A stretch of DNA of 20,604 nt from Rhodospirillales bacterium (GTDB lineage: Bacteria; Pseudomonadota; Alphaproteobacteria; Rhodospirillales; JADHTD01), in the NCBI GenBank assembly GCA_016776525.1, contig JADHTD010000014.1, positions 1 through 20,604 of the forward strand. The letters run 5' to 3'. The notes under the pieces were generated by a model. The model ran no database searches. It was given only the letters and a program-made list of their open reading frames with translations, and had not been told where the DNA came from. Made by a program: the position numbers and the translations under genes. Shown here in pieces: positions 1 to 7,910 of the stretch. Positions within the stretch are counted from its first letter, which is position 1, and each line of letters opens with the position of its first letter.

Positions 1-772
1 GAAGCGCCGGCGGCTTGGGTCAAGCTCCGGAAAAAGATCAAGCTCCGGAAAAAAATGAAGGGGGACTGGGCCGCCTGATCCGGGAAATGGCCGCTATCGA
101 GGGTCTCCGGCGCCTCCGCTATACGACGTCCTATCCGGCCGACATGGACGACGAACTGATTGCCGCCCACCGGGATGTCCCCCAGCTGATGCCCTTCCTG
201 CACCTGCCCGTGCAGTCCGGATCGAACCGGGTGCTGGCCGCCATGAACCGCCGCCATACGGCGGACGACTACCGCCGGCTGGTCGATAAATTGCGTCAGG
301 CCCGCCCGGACCTGGCCCTGTCGTCGGATTTCATTGTCGGCTTTCCGGGGGAAAGCGATGCCGATTTCCGCGACACCCTGGCCCTGGTCGAAGAGATCGG
401 TTTCGTCCAGGCCTATTCCTTCAAGTACAGCCCGCGCCCGGGGACACCGGCCGCCGATGCCCCGGATCAAATCCCGGAAGCGGTCAAGGCGGAACGGCTC
501 GGCGCCTTGCAGGACCTGCTCAATGCCCAGCAAGAAGCCTTCAACCGTTCCTGCGTCGGCGACATAATACCGGTGCTGTTCGACCGGCCCGGCCGCCATG
601 AGGGACAACTGGTCGGGCGCAGCCCCTATATGCAGCCGGTCCATGTGGAGGGGCCGTCCTCCATGCTGGGCCAGATCGCCGAGCTTAAAATCGAGGCCGG
701 ATACGCCAACAGCCTGGCCGGAAGCTGGCCGGCCGACGACCGCAACTTGATCGACGGGAGGGCCTTCGCCTG

Positions 773-773
<1 letters not shown>
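1..773 (+). CDS. miaB: tRNA-2-methylthio-N6-dimethylallyladenosine synthase MiaB, 5'-truncated
   Basis: This is the C-terminal part of the radical-SAM methylthiotransferase that converts i6A37 to ms2i6A37 in tRNAs reading UNN codons. The reading frame is open from base 3, so the gene begins before the window, and the CxxxCxxC radical-SAM motif is not visible. Recognisable MiaB segments are RLRYTTSYP, LMPFLHLPVQSGS, AAMNRRHTADDYRRL, SSDFIVGFPGES and FSFKYSPRPGTPAA. A TRAM-like RNA-binding tail follows (about bases 550-720). The TTG at 15 is not a credible start because the fold begins upstream. An 18-bp tandem repeat near the left edge encodes QAPEKD/QAPEKN in the variable loop before LGRL. 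The stop overlaps the phoH start (TGATG). Family assignment is secure; only the 5' end is unknown. Confidence 0.95.
21..56 (+). repeat. 18-bp in-frame tandem duplication in miaB
   Basis: The unit caagctccggaaaaagat (21-38) is followed directly by a second copy at 39-56 that differs only at base 54 (a instead of g). It encodes QAPEKD then QAPEKN. It lies in the variable segment between the MiaB core and LGRLIRE, where length variation should be tolerated. The A-runs make replication slippage a plausible origin, which is inference. Confidence 0.85.
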
Positions 774-1802
<1,029 letters not shown>

Positions 1803-1810
<8 letters not shown>

Positions 1811-2330
1811 CGACCCTTCACCTGCGCCCCGTCTAGATGTGGATGTCGCCGTCCCCTGCGCCGACTGGCTGGCGGCGCTGGCGACCGCTGAAGCGCTGTG
1901 CCGGACGGCCGCCGCCGCCGCTTTCCAGGAGGGCGGCGCTTTTGCCCCCGGCCCTGCGGAAGTCAGTCTGGTGCTGGCCGATGACGCCACCCTGCAGGAC
2001 CTCAACCGGACCTACCGGAACCAGGACAAGCCGACCAATGTCCTCAGTTTCCCCGGCAGGCAGGCGGACGAAGCTGCTCCGCCGCCGGGACAGCCGCTGC
2101 TGCTCGGCGATGTCGTCATTGCCTTTGGCACGGCGGCGGCGGAAGCCCACCGCGACGGCAAGGCGCTGGCCGACCATTTAAGCCATCTGGTGGTTCATGG
2201 TATGCTGCACTTGCTGGGCCATGACCATGAAGCAACAGCCGACGCCGAAAAGATGGAGGCCCTGGAAAGACGCATACTCTCCGGCCTCGGTATCGGCGAC
2301 CCCTATGCCGACCAACCTGAAAGCCGATAA
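1803..2330 (+). CDS. ybeY: Endoribonuclease YbeY, rRNA maturation factor
   Basis: 175-residue zinc-dependent UPF0054 endoribonuclease involved in 16S rRNA 3'-end maturation and ribosome quality control. The metal-binding signature HGMLHLLGHDH is present, with H132, H136 and H142 as the zinc ligands. The upstream block DLNRTYRNQDKPTNVLSFP is also typical. I chose ATG 1803 (MTDDPSP), which overlaps the phoH stop and has an AGGA-type ribosome-binding site just upstream. An in-frame ATG at 1770 would add 11 residues inside phoH and is less likely. corC begins 7 bases after the stop. Confidence 0.95.
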
Positions 2331-2337
2331 ACGGGCC

Positions 2338-3258
2338 ATGACCGACGACTTAGCCAAAGACCGCCCACCGCCCCCCGACGCCACAGAAGAATCGGGCCCC
2401 ATAAGCACCCTGTCCCACTGGGTCCGGGGTTTGTTCGGCTATCGTAACGGCAATGCCTCGGTCCGCGACACCCTGGAAGAACTGATCGAAGAGCGCGATG
2501 AAGCGGAGGCTCCCATCGATGATGAGGAACGCCTGCTGCTGGCCAATATCCTGGAGCTTAACGACCGCACCATCCATGACGTCATGGTGCCCAGCGCCGA
2601 TATCATCGGCGTCGAAATTGGCTCCGGCATCGACCAGGTCATCGAACTAATCACCCGCGAAGGCCATTCGCGCCTGCCGGTCTACCGGGAAACACTGGAC
2701 GACGCCACCGGCTTCATTCACATCAAGGACGTGGTGGCCTGGCGCGGCCGGGATAAGGAATTCAACCTCGCCGATATCCAAAGAAAATTGCTGTTCGTGT
2801 CGCCGTCCATGCAGGTCCTTGAGCTGCTTCTGGAAATGCGCGTGCAACGCCGTCACATGGCCCTGGTGGTCGATGAATACGGCGGCGTTGACGGCCTCGT
2901 CACCATTGAGGATCTGGTCGAGGAGATCGTCGGCGAGATTGAGGACGAACACGACCGTAGCGAAGAGCCCGACCTGTTCCGCCGCGAGGACGGCGCCATC
3001 GACGCCGAGGCGCGGGTCCGCATTGATGACCTGGAGGAACTGGTCGGCGTCTTCGTCAGCGACGAAGAGCGCGAAGACATCGATACCCTGGGCGGACTGG
3101 TTTTTTCCCTGGCCGGGCGGGTGCCGGTGCGCGGCGAACTGATCGGCCATCCGTCCGGCCTGGAATTCGAAGTGCTTGATGCCGACCCCCGGCGCATCAA
3201 ACGGCTCCGGGTGAGCGCTGCCGCCGGTGACGGCGCCCCGACGCCGGACGCGGACTGA
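2338..3258 (+). CDS. corC: CorC/YbeX-type CBS-domain protein
   Basis: 306-residue soluble CorC/HlyC-family protein. A short N-terminal extension leads to DDEERLLLANILELNDRTIHDVMVP, the usual entry to the CBS pair. Two CBS domains follow (about residues 80-200: SRLPVYRETLDDATGFIHIKD, then HMALVVDEYGGVDGLVTIEDL). The C-terminal transporter-associated CorC_HlyC domain spans about residues 215-290 and includes DTLGGLVFSLAGRVPVRGE. There are no transmembrane helices, so this is the YbeX-type rather than the integral CNNM-type protein. The family has been linked to Mg/Co efflux; in this locus YbeX is increasingly tied to ribosome and rRNA metabolism. ATG 2338 was chosen because upstream codons overlap ybeY. 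The stop is 9 bases before lnt. Confidence 0.93.
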   Translation: MTDDLAKDRPPPPDATEESGPISTLSHWVRGLFGYRNGNASVRDTLEELIEERDEAEAPIDDEERLLLANILELNDRTIHDVMVPSADIIGVEIGSGIDQVIELITREGHSRLPVYRETLDDATGFIHIKDVVAWRGRDKEFNLADIQRKLLFVSPSMQVLELLLEMRVQRRHMALVVDEYGGVDGLVTIEDLVEEIVGEIEDEHDRSEEPDLFRREDGAIDAEARVRIDDLEELVGVFVSDEEREDIDTLGGLVFSLAGRVPVRGELIGHPSGLEFEVLDADPRRIKRLRVSAAAGDGAPTPDAD

Positions 3259-3267
3259 CGCAAGCCG

Positions 3268-4878
3268 ATGGGGGAAACCGCGCCCGGTCCTGACAGCAGG
3301 GAAGTGGCTGGTTTCTCTTCTTTATCCGGTTGGCTGCGGCGCGGCCGCCAAGGCCTTAACGGCTGGCCGGCGTGGCGACGCTACGCCCTGGCCTTCGGCC
3401 TCGGCCTGCTGGCCACCGGGGCGCTGCCGCCGGCCTATTTGATTTTCCTGCTGATCCCCTCTTTTACCGGCCTCTACTGGCTGATGGATGCGGCGCCGGG
3501 CCCGCGCAGCGCCCTGGCCACCGGCTGGTGGTTCGGCTTCGGTTATTTTGCCGCCGGTTTTTATTGGATCACCTTTGCCCTGTTGGTTTATCCGGACCGC
3601 TTCGGCTGGCTGGCGCCGGTGGCCGTCATCGGCCTGGCGGCGCCCTTTGCCCTTTATCCGGCCCTGGTGGTGTGGCTGGCCCGCAAGGTGCCGGGTGGCG
3701 GTCCGGGCCGGGTGCTGATGTTCGCCGTGCTGTGGACGCTTGCCGAGTGGCTCAGGGCCTGGGTTTTTACCGGCTTTCCCTGGAATCTGGCCGGTTCCGT
3801 CTGGGCCGGGTCCGAGGCGGTCATGCAAGCGGCGGCGCTGACCGGTATTTACGGCCTGTCCCTGCTGACGGTGACCGCCGCCGCCCTGCCGGCGGTGCTG
3901 GCCGAGGACGGCCGGGGCCGGGGATGGAAGGCGCTGGCCGTCGTCTATGGCGTGCTGGCGCTGGTCTGGTTCGGCGGCAGCCTGCGCCTCAACGGGGCCG
4001 TCGACAGTTTCGTCCCGGACGTGCGGCTGCGTCTGGTGCAGGCCAACATCCCGCAGCGCCTGAAATGGCAGCGCCCGCTGCGCCAAAGCCATATTCAAAA
4101 GCATATGAGCCTCAGCGCCGGGCGCCATGCCGACACCCCGCCGCCGACCCATATCATCTGGGGGGAGACAGCGGCGCCGCTGTTCCTGGCCAATGACCCC
4201 GCCCGCCTCGGCCAAGTCGCTTCCGTGGTGCCGCCGGGGGGGCTGCTGATCACCGGCGCACCGCGCACCACGCCCAGGCGGGAACAAACGTTCCGGGTCT
4301 GGAACAGCCTCCACGCGGTCAATGATTCCGGCCGCGTCATCGCCACCTATGACAAATTCCATCTGGTTCCCTTCGGCGAGTACATGCCGCTGAAAAAATT
4401 GTTGAAGCTGGACAAAATCACCGCCGGCGGCACCGATTTTTCGGCCGGTCCGGGGCTGAGGACGCTGCGCCTGCCGGGGCTGCCGCCGGTCGGGCCGCTG
4501 ATCTGTTACGAGGTGATCTTCCCCGGCGCTGTCCTGGACCGCCGCGACCGGCCGCACTGGCTGCTCAACCTCACCAACGATGCCTGGTACGGGCGGACGG
4601 CGGGGCCTTATCAGCATCTGGCGGCGGCCCGCTTCCGGGCTGTCGAGGAAGGCCTGGCCGTGGTCCGCGTCGCCAACACCGGCATCAGCGCCGTCATCGA
4701 CGCCTATGGCCGCCCGGTGGCCCGCCTCGGGCTCGGCCAGCAAGGGGCGATTGACAGCCGTCTGCCGACGGCCCTGGCATCGCCGCCGCTTTATGCGCGG
4801 CTCGGCAACTGGCTGACGGCGTGGCTGTTGCTGAGCGCCGCCGTTTGTGGCTGGCTGCTGGCCGTCCGCCGCCCCTAA
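3268..4878 (+). CDS. lnt: Apolipoprotein N-acyltransferase
   Basis: 536-residue inner-membrane enzyme that adds the third acyl chain to the N-terminal cysteine of lipoproteins, using phospholipid as donor. The N-terminal half has several hydrophobic segments (about residues 38-235) and there is a last one near 510-530. The periplasmic nitrilase-like domain carries the expected catalytic triad: E300 in IIWGETA, K363 in TYDKFHLVPFGEY and C413 in ICYEVIFPG. Spacing is close to E. coli Lnt E267/K335/C387. NLTNDAWYG is a further family signature. It closes the miaB-phoH-ybeY-corC-lnt cluster. No terminator with a T-run is obvious downstream. The Rhizobium homologue is known as ActA. Confidence 0.96.
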   Translation: MGETAPGPDSREVAGFSSLSGWLRRGRQGLNGWPAWRRYALAFGLGLLATGALPPAYLIFLLIPSFTGLYWLMDAAPGPRSALATGWWFGFGYFAAGFYWITFALLVYPDRFGWLAPVAVIGLAAPFALYPALVVWLARKVPGGGPGRVLMFAVLWTLAEWLRAWVFTGFPWNLAGSVWAGSEAVMQAAALTGIYGLSLLTVTAAALPAVLAEDGRGRGWKALAVVYGVLALVWFGGSLRLNGAVDSFVPDVRLRLVQANIPQRLKWQRPLRQSHIQKHMSLSAGRHADTPPPTHIIWGETAAPLFLANDPARLGQVASVVPPGGLLITGAPRTTPRREQTFRVWNSLHAVNDSGRVIATYDKFHLVPFGEYMPLKKLLKLDKITAGGTDFSAGPGLRTLRLPGLPPVGPLICYEVIFPGAVLDRRDRPHWLLNLTNDAWYGRTAGPYQHLAAARFRAVEEGLAVVRVANTGISAVIDAYGRPVARLGLGQQGAIDSRLPTALASPPLYARLGNWLTAWLLLSAAVCGWLLAVRRP

Positions 4879-4962
4879 ACGGCAGGGCACGACAGACGCA
4901 ATCCGGCAATACCATAACAATGCCCTTGAATTTCGGGACTTTCCTTCCCAGGTAAAATTGCA

Positions 4963-4968
4963 TACAAT
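4963..4968 (+). promoter_or_regulatory. Possible -10 element upstream of the XRE regulator
   Basis: TACAAT at 4963-4968 is a reasonable sigma70 -10 hexamer in the 196-bp lnt-XRE gap, with TAAAAT at 4953-4958 as a rival. The -35 match at about 4940-4945 is weak (TTTCCT). This gap is locally AT-richer than the flanking genes, consistent with promoter DNA, but the call is tentative. Confidence 0.3.
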
Positions 4969-5038
4969 GATATGGCCCCGGAAGGCTGGCTGTATTGTGC
5001 GGCCTGTTCTTTCGGTGGTATTTAGTCTACAAGTATGG

Positions 5039-5067
5039 CGCGATCCAATTTTCAAGTTCAATTCGCG
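5039..5067 (+). promoter_or_regulatory. Imperfect inverted repeat touching the XRE gene's ribosome-binding site
   Basis: CGCG, then AATT after a 4-base bulge (ATCC), faces AATTCGCG across the 9-base loop ttcaagttc. This gives an 8-bp interrupted stem ending at the first G of the GAGG ribosome-binding site. As DNA it could be an operator for the XRE protein encoded just downstream; as RNA it could mask the ribosome-binding site. Both roles are inference. Confidence 0.4.
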
Positions 5068-5074
5068 AGGTGAG

Positions 5075-5536
5075 ATGAGCAAGCCAGCAAAAACCAGCCG
5101 CAAAAGAGCCAGGAAGTTTCCTCCGGGGGTCGCCAATCCGATTGACATTTATGTCGGCAGCCGCGTCAAGCAGCGCCGCACGCTGCTTGGCATGAGCCAG
5201 GAAAAACTGGGCAATGCCGTCGGTCTTACCTTTCAGCAGATCCAGAAATACGAACGCGGCGCCAACCGCGTCGGCGCCAGCCGGCTCTACCAGTTCAGCC
5301 AGCTGCTGGACGTGCCGGTGTCCTTTTTCTTCGATGAAATACCCGCCGAGGTCAAAGCCGCCGCCGATCCCGGTTCCCTGGGACTGTCCGACCAGGGGCA
5401 GGCCGCCCTCGACCCCGATCCGATGGTTCGCCGGGAAACCCTGGAATTGGTCCGGGCTTATTATAAAATCACCGATTCGAGAGTCCGCAAACGGCTCTTT
5501 GAGCTGGTCAAGTCCCTGGCCAAGGGCAAAGTCTGA
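5075..5536 (+). CDS. XRE-family helix-turn-helix transcriptional regulator
   Basis: 153-residue DNA-binding protein. After a basic N-terminal tail (SRKRARKFPPG), a lambda-repressor/Cro-type HTH spans about residues 27-82: GSRVKQRRTLLGMSQEKLG, then GLTFQQIQKYERGANRVGAS. LLDVPVSFFFDEIP follows, typical of the alphaproteobacterial regulator found between lnt and metK. In Sinorhizobium the gene after the lnt homologue actA is the pH-responsive phrR; I infer similarity of position and family only. The C-terminal part (ETLELVRAYYKITDSRVRKRLFELVKSL) is helical and probably mediates dimerisation. ATG 5075 was chosen because of GAGG at 5067-5070 and because upstream codons encode low-quality sequence. 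The target genes cannot be told from the sequence. Confidence 0.85.
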   Translation: MSKPAKTSRKRARKFPPGVANPIDIYVGSRVKQRRTLLGMSQEKLGNAVGLTFQQIQKYERGANRVGASRLYQFSQLLDVPVSFFFDEIPAEVKAAADPGSLGLSDQGQAALDPDPMVRRETLELVRAYYKITDSRVRKRLFELVKSLAKGKV

Positions 5537-5809
5537 ACCGGTTCTCCGGGCCAGGCTTTGGTTCCGGGTTGCGGCCACCGGTACCGACCACCTTTGCAAA
5601 ACATCTTGACGCTTACCATAAAGCTTGTCACAAGAACCGCCGCCGCTTGCCGTCGACACCGGCTCGGCCGTGGATGGATTTGGACTGCTTGCCACCACGT
5701 ATAAAAAAGGCTCTAAGTGGGCTCGTTTCCGGCAACCGGCGGCTCTCGCCGTCCTCCGCTCCAGCCCTTGGTCCAAGTGGACATAACTATGACGATGGAG
5801 GGCTCGAAC
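5537..5809 (+). other. 273-bp metK leader region, no recognised riboswitch
   Basis: No gene is evident between the XRE regulator and metK. A TTGACG hexamer at 5606-5611 could be a -35 element, but no good -10 stands 16-18 bases downstream (CACAAG). ATAAAA near 5701 could be another -10. Short palindromes lie near the gene: GGCG-CTCT-type around 5738-5752 and CTTGG-T-CCAAG at 5767-5777. I looked for SAM-I, SAM-II and SAM/SAH riboswitch hallmarks and did not find them. The length suggests a regulated 5' leader, which is inference. Confidence 0.4.
5797..5802 (+). promoter_or_regulatory. Ribosome-binding site that decides the metK start
   Basis: GGAGGG lies 7 bases before GTG 5810. It favours that GTG over the in-frame ATGs at 5789 and 5795, which lack comparable Shine-Dalgarno sequences and would add residues not typical of MetK. 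Confidence 0.75.
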
Positions 5810-6982
5810 GTGGCCAAAACAAATTATCTTTTTACCAGCGAATCGGTGTCCGAGGGACACCCCGATAAGGTCTGCGACCGCATTTCCGATGCCGTCGTCG
5901 ACACCTACCTGACGGCCGATCCGCTGTCCCGGGTGGCCGTCGAAACCCTGTGCACGACCAACCGCATTGTGCTGGCCGGCGAAGTCCGCGGCCCCGAATC
6001 GATCACCCGCGATCACCTGGAACAGGTGGCCCGCGCCGCCGTCAAGGATATCGGCTATGAACAGGACGGCTTCCACTGGCAGAATTCGGCGGTGGAAGTG
6101 CATGTCCACTCCCAGTCGTCGGACATTGCCCAGGGCGTCGATTCGTCGGGCAACAAGGATGAAGGCGCCGGCGACCAGGGCATCATGTTCGGGTATGCCT
6201 GCCGGGAAACCGATGTCCTGATGCCGGCCCCCATTCATTATTCCCATGCCATTCTGCGTTCGCTGGCCGAAGCCCGCCATTCCGGCGCCGAACCCGGCCT
6301 CGGTCCGGATTCAAAAAGCCAGGTGACCCTGCAATACGAAAACGGCAAACCGGTCCGCGCCACATCGGTGGTGGTTTCCACCCAGCATGACGGCGAGCTT
6401 AGCCAGGATGAGGTCCGCGAGATCGTCCGCCCGCATGTGGTCAACACCCTGCCCGACGGCTGGATGTGCGACGAGGACGAATTCTACGTCAATCCCACCG
6501 GCCGTTTCGTGATCGGTGGCCCGGATGGCGATGCCGGACTGACCGGCCGCAAGATCATCGTTGACACCTACGGCGGCGCGGCCCCCCACGGCGGCGGCGC
6601 TTTCTCCGGCAAGGACCCGTCCAAGGTCGACCGCTCGGCGGCCTATGCCTCGCGCTACCTGGCGAAGAATGTGGTGGCTGCCGGACTGGCCGATAAATGC
6701 ACCATCCAATTGGCCTATGCCATCGGTGTCTCGAAACCCCTGTCGCTCTATATCGACACCCACAGCACCGGCCAGGCCGACGAGGACAAGTTGGCCGAGG
6801 TGTTGTCCGATCTGGTCGACCTGTCGCCCCGCGGCATCCGCGAACACCTGCACCTGAGCCGGCCGATCTATGCCCGCAGCGCAGCCTACGGCCATTTTGG
6901 GCGGGCCCCGGAAGAAGACGGCGGGTTTTCCTGGGAAAAGACCGACATTGTCGACGACCTGAAGTCGGCTTTCGGAGCTTGA
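5810..6982 (+). CDS. metK: S-adenosylmethionine synthetase
   Basis: 390-residue methionine adenosyltransferase, making SAM from methionine and ATP; the active enzyme is a tetramer in this family. From the GTG start the protein begins VAKTNYLFTSESVSEGHPDK, with active-site H17 and D19. The ATP-binding GAGDQG is at about 119-124. The GGGAFSGKDPSKVDRSAAY phosphate-binding loop starts at about 261 and includes K268. The C-terminus GHFGR...FSWEKTD is standard. In-frame ATGs at 5789 and 5795 are possible starts but the GGAGGG site points to GTG 5810. It is followed with no gap by trmB, a SAM-dependent methyltransferase, so the supplier and a user of SAM are co-transcribed. Confidence 0.96.
   Translation: MAKTNYLFTSESVSEGHPDKVCDRISDAVVDTYLTADPLSRVAVETLCTTNRIVLAGEVRGPESITRDHLEQVARAAVKDIGYEQDGFHWQNSAVEVHVHSQSSDIAQGVDSSGNKDEGAGDQGIMFGYACRETDVLMPAPIHYSHAILRSLAEARHSGAEPGLGPDSKSQVTLQYENGKPVRATSVVVSTQHDGELSQDEVREIVRPHVVNTLPDGWMCDEDEFYVNPTGRFVIGGPDGDAGLTGRKIIVDTYGGAAPHGGGAFSGKDPSKVDRSAAYASRYLAKNVVAAGLADKCTIQLAYAIGVSKPLSLYIDTHSTGQADEDKLAEVLSDLVDLSPRGIREHLHLSRPIYARSAAYGHFGRAPEEDGGFSWEKTDIVDDLKSAFGA
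6974..6977 (+). promoter_or_regulatory. Ribosome-binding site placing trmB at a CTG start
   Basis: GGAG inside the last codons of metK is 6 bases before CTG 6984, an ideal distance. No ATG, GTG or TTG in the trmB frame lies between the upstream in-frame TGA at 6960 and the conserved N-terminus. Confidence 0.65.
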
Positions 6983-6983
6983 C

Positions 6984-7703
6984 CTGACAGGCGACACCCG
7001 AAGCAAAGATCCCAACGTTCCACGCTGGTATGGCAGGCGGCGGGGCCACAAGCTCCGCCCGCAGCGCCAGCATCTGGTCGATACCCTGCTGCCGAAGCTC
7101 AGCCTGACGCCACCGGCAGACGGCGGGCTGCTGGACCCGGTGGTCGCCTTCGGGGACGGCGTTTCGGACCTCTGGCTGGAGATCGGCTTCGGCGGCGGCG
7201 AACACTTGGCGGCACAGGCCGCCGCCAATCCCGGCACCGGTTTTATCGGCTGTGAGCCTTTTATCAACGGGGTTGCCAGCCTGCTGGCGGAAATCGACCG
7301 GCTGGGTCTGACCAACATCCGCATCTTCGACGATGACGCCCGGCTGATGCTGAAGGCCCTGCCGGATGGCTGCCTGGGGCGGGTCTTCGTGCTGTTCGCC
7401 GATCCCTGGCCGAAGAAACGCCACCACCGGCGGCGCTTTATCGCTCCGGATACCCTGGACCAGCTTGCCCGCCTGATGAAGGACGGTGCCGAACTGCGCT
7501 TTGCCAGCGACCACATGGGTTATGTGCGCTGGGCCCTGTCCCGGCTGACGGCGCACGCCGATTTCCAGTGGACAGCGGCGGGTCCGGCCGACTGGCGCAC
7601 CCGGCCGGCGGATGCGGTGGAAACCCGCTATGAAGAAAAGGCCCTGCAAAAAGGCCTGTCCTGCGTCTATCTGAGCTTCTCCCGTCGCTTGCGTGTGGTA
7701 TAA
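6984..7703 (+). CDS. trmB: tRNA (guanine-N7-)-methyltransferase TrmB, probable CTG start
   Basis: SAM-dependent enzyme that makes m7G46 in tRNA variable loops. The conserved N-terminal motif RWYGRRRGHKLRP is encoded at about 7023-7061. The SAM-binding region LWLEIGFGGGEHL, the family hallmark FADPWPKKRHHRRRF and the C-terminal TRYEEKALQKG follow. The first conventional start in frame is GTG 7140, but this would delete the conserved motif. The frame is closed upstream by TGA 6960, and the only NUG codon before the motif is CTG 6984, preceded by GGAG at 6974-6977. This gives 239 residues, normal for the family. A base error in an original ATG/GTG is the alternative. The stop TAA overlaps a TATAAT promoter element. 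Confidence 0.92.
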   Translation: MTGDTRSKDPNVPRWYGRRRGHKLRPQRQHLVDTLLPKLSLTPPADGGLLDPVVAFGDGVSDLWLEIGFGGGEHLAAQAAANPGTGFIGCEPFINGVASLLAEIDRLGLTNIRIFDDDARLMLKALPDGCLGRVFVLFADPWPKKRHHRRRFIAPDTLDQLARLMKDGAELRFASDHMGYVRWALSRLTAHADFQWTAAGPADWRTRPADAVETRYEEKALQKGLSCVYLSFSRRLRVV

Positions 7704-7704
7704 T
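7677..7704 (+). promoter_or_regulatory. Extended -10 promoter at the trmB 3' end
   Basis: A consensus TATAAT lies at 7699-7704, preceded by TGG at 7696-7698, giving the extended -10 form TGnTATAAT. The -35 at 7677-7682 (TTCTCC) is weak, as is usual for extended -10 promoters. Transcription would begin near 7711, three bases before the first stem of the predicted small RNA. The hexamer overlaps the trmB stop codon. Confidence 0.65.
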
Positions 7705-7710
7705 ATCTGC

Positions 7711-7861
7711 GATCCGATCACAACAGACCAAGCACAATTCACAACGAAAACCCTTGTCTCGGCGGGGGCAAGGGATATATAAGGGCCGGGAATGAACATT
7801 GTTGTCTCGTTGGATCGGTTAAGTCCGGTCTGGTGGGGCGGGCCACTGGCCCGCCTTTTTT
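7711..7861 (+). ncRNA. Candidate small RNA between trmB and rimP (unrecognised)
   Basis: A TATAAT promoter, a foldable 105-nt body and an intrinsic terminator occur in order with no credible gene. The closing stem pairs CCGATC (7714-7719) and CAAC (7721-7724, one bulged A) with GTTGGATCGG (7809-7818). An internal stem pairs ACAATTCA (7734-7741) with TGAA and TTGT (7793-7796 and 7799-7802). An apical hairpin pairs CCCTTG (7751-7756) with CAAGGG (7769-7774). The terminator closes the transcript at about 7861. The long interrupted-rod shape recalls 6S RNA in outline, but it is short and I see no conserved 6S sequence, so I do not assign a family. It could instead be a regulated leader of rimP-nusA. 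Confidence 0.5.
7837..7861 (+). terminator. Strong intrinsic terminator before rimP
   Basis: A perfect 8-bp stem GGCGGGCC / GGCCCGCC with loop ACT (7845-7847) is followed by six T residues (7856-7861). It would end both trmB read-through and the candidate small RNA, and it separates the metK-trmB unit from the rimP-nusA-infB operon. Confidence 0.85.
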
Positions 7862-7910
7862 GTTTCCCGCGGGTCTTTGACCGGCCTGCGGATGGCGGAT
7901 TAGGAAAGGC

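Noticed and set aside
3322..5148. Long minus-strand ORF (608 codons) opposite lnt
   Set aside because: It mirrors lnt, which has a full catalytic triad and membrane profile. The translation is Q/R/G-rich with no recognisable domain; long antisense frames are expected in GC-rich coding DNA.
5625..5665. Possible SAM/SAH riboswitch upstream of metK (a TCACAA segment caught the eye)
   Set aside because: The rest of the expected conserved core does not follow, and pairing arms do not fit.
7711..7861. Assignment of the candidate small RNA as 6S RNA or a tRNA
   Set aside because: Too short and without conserved 6S sequence; no cloverleaf, anticodon stem or T-loop for a tRNA. Kept as an unclassified candidate.
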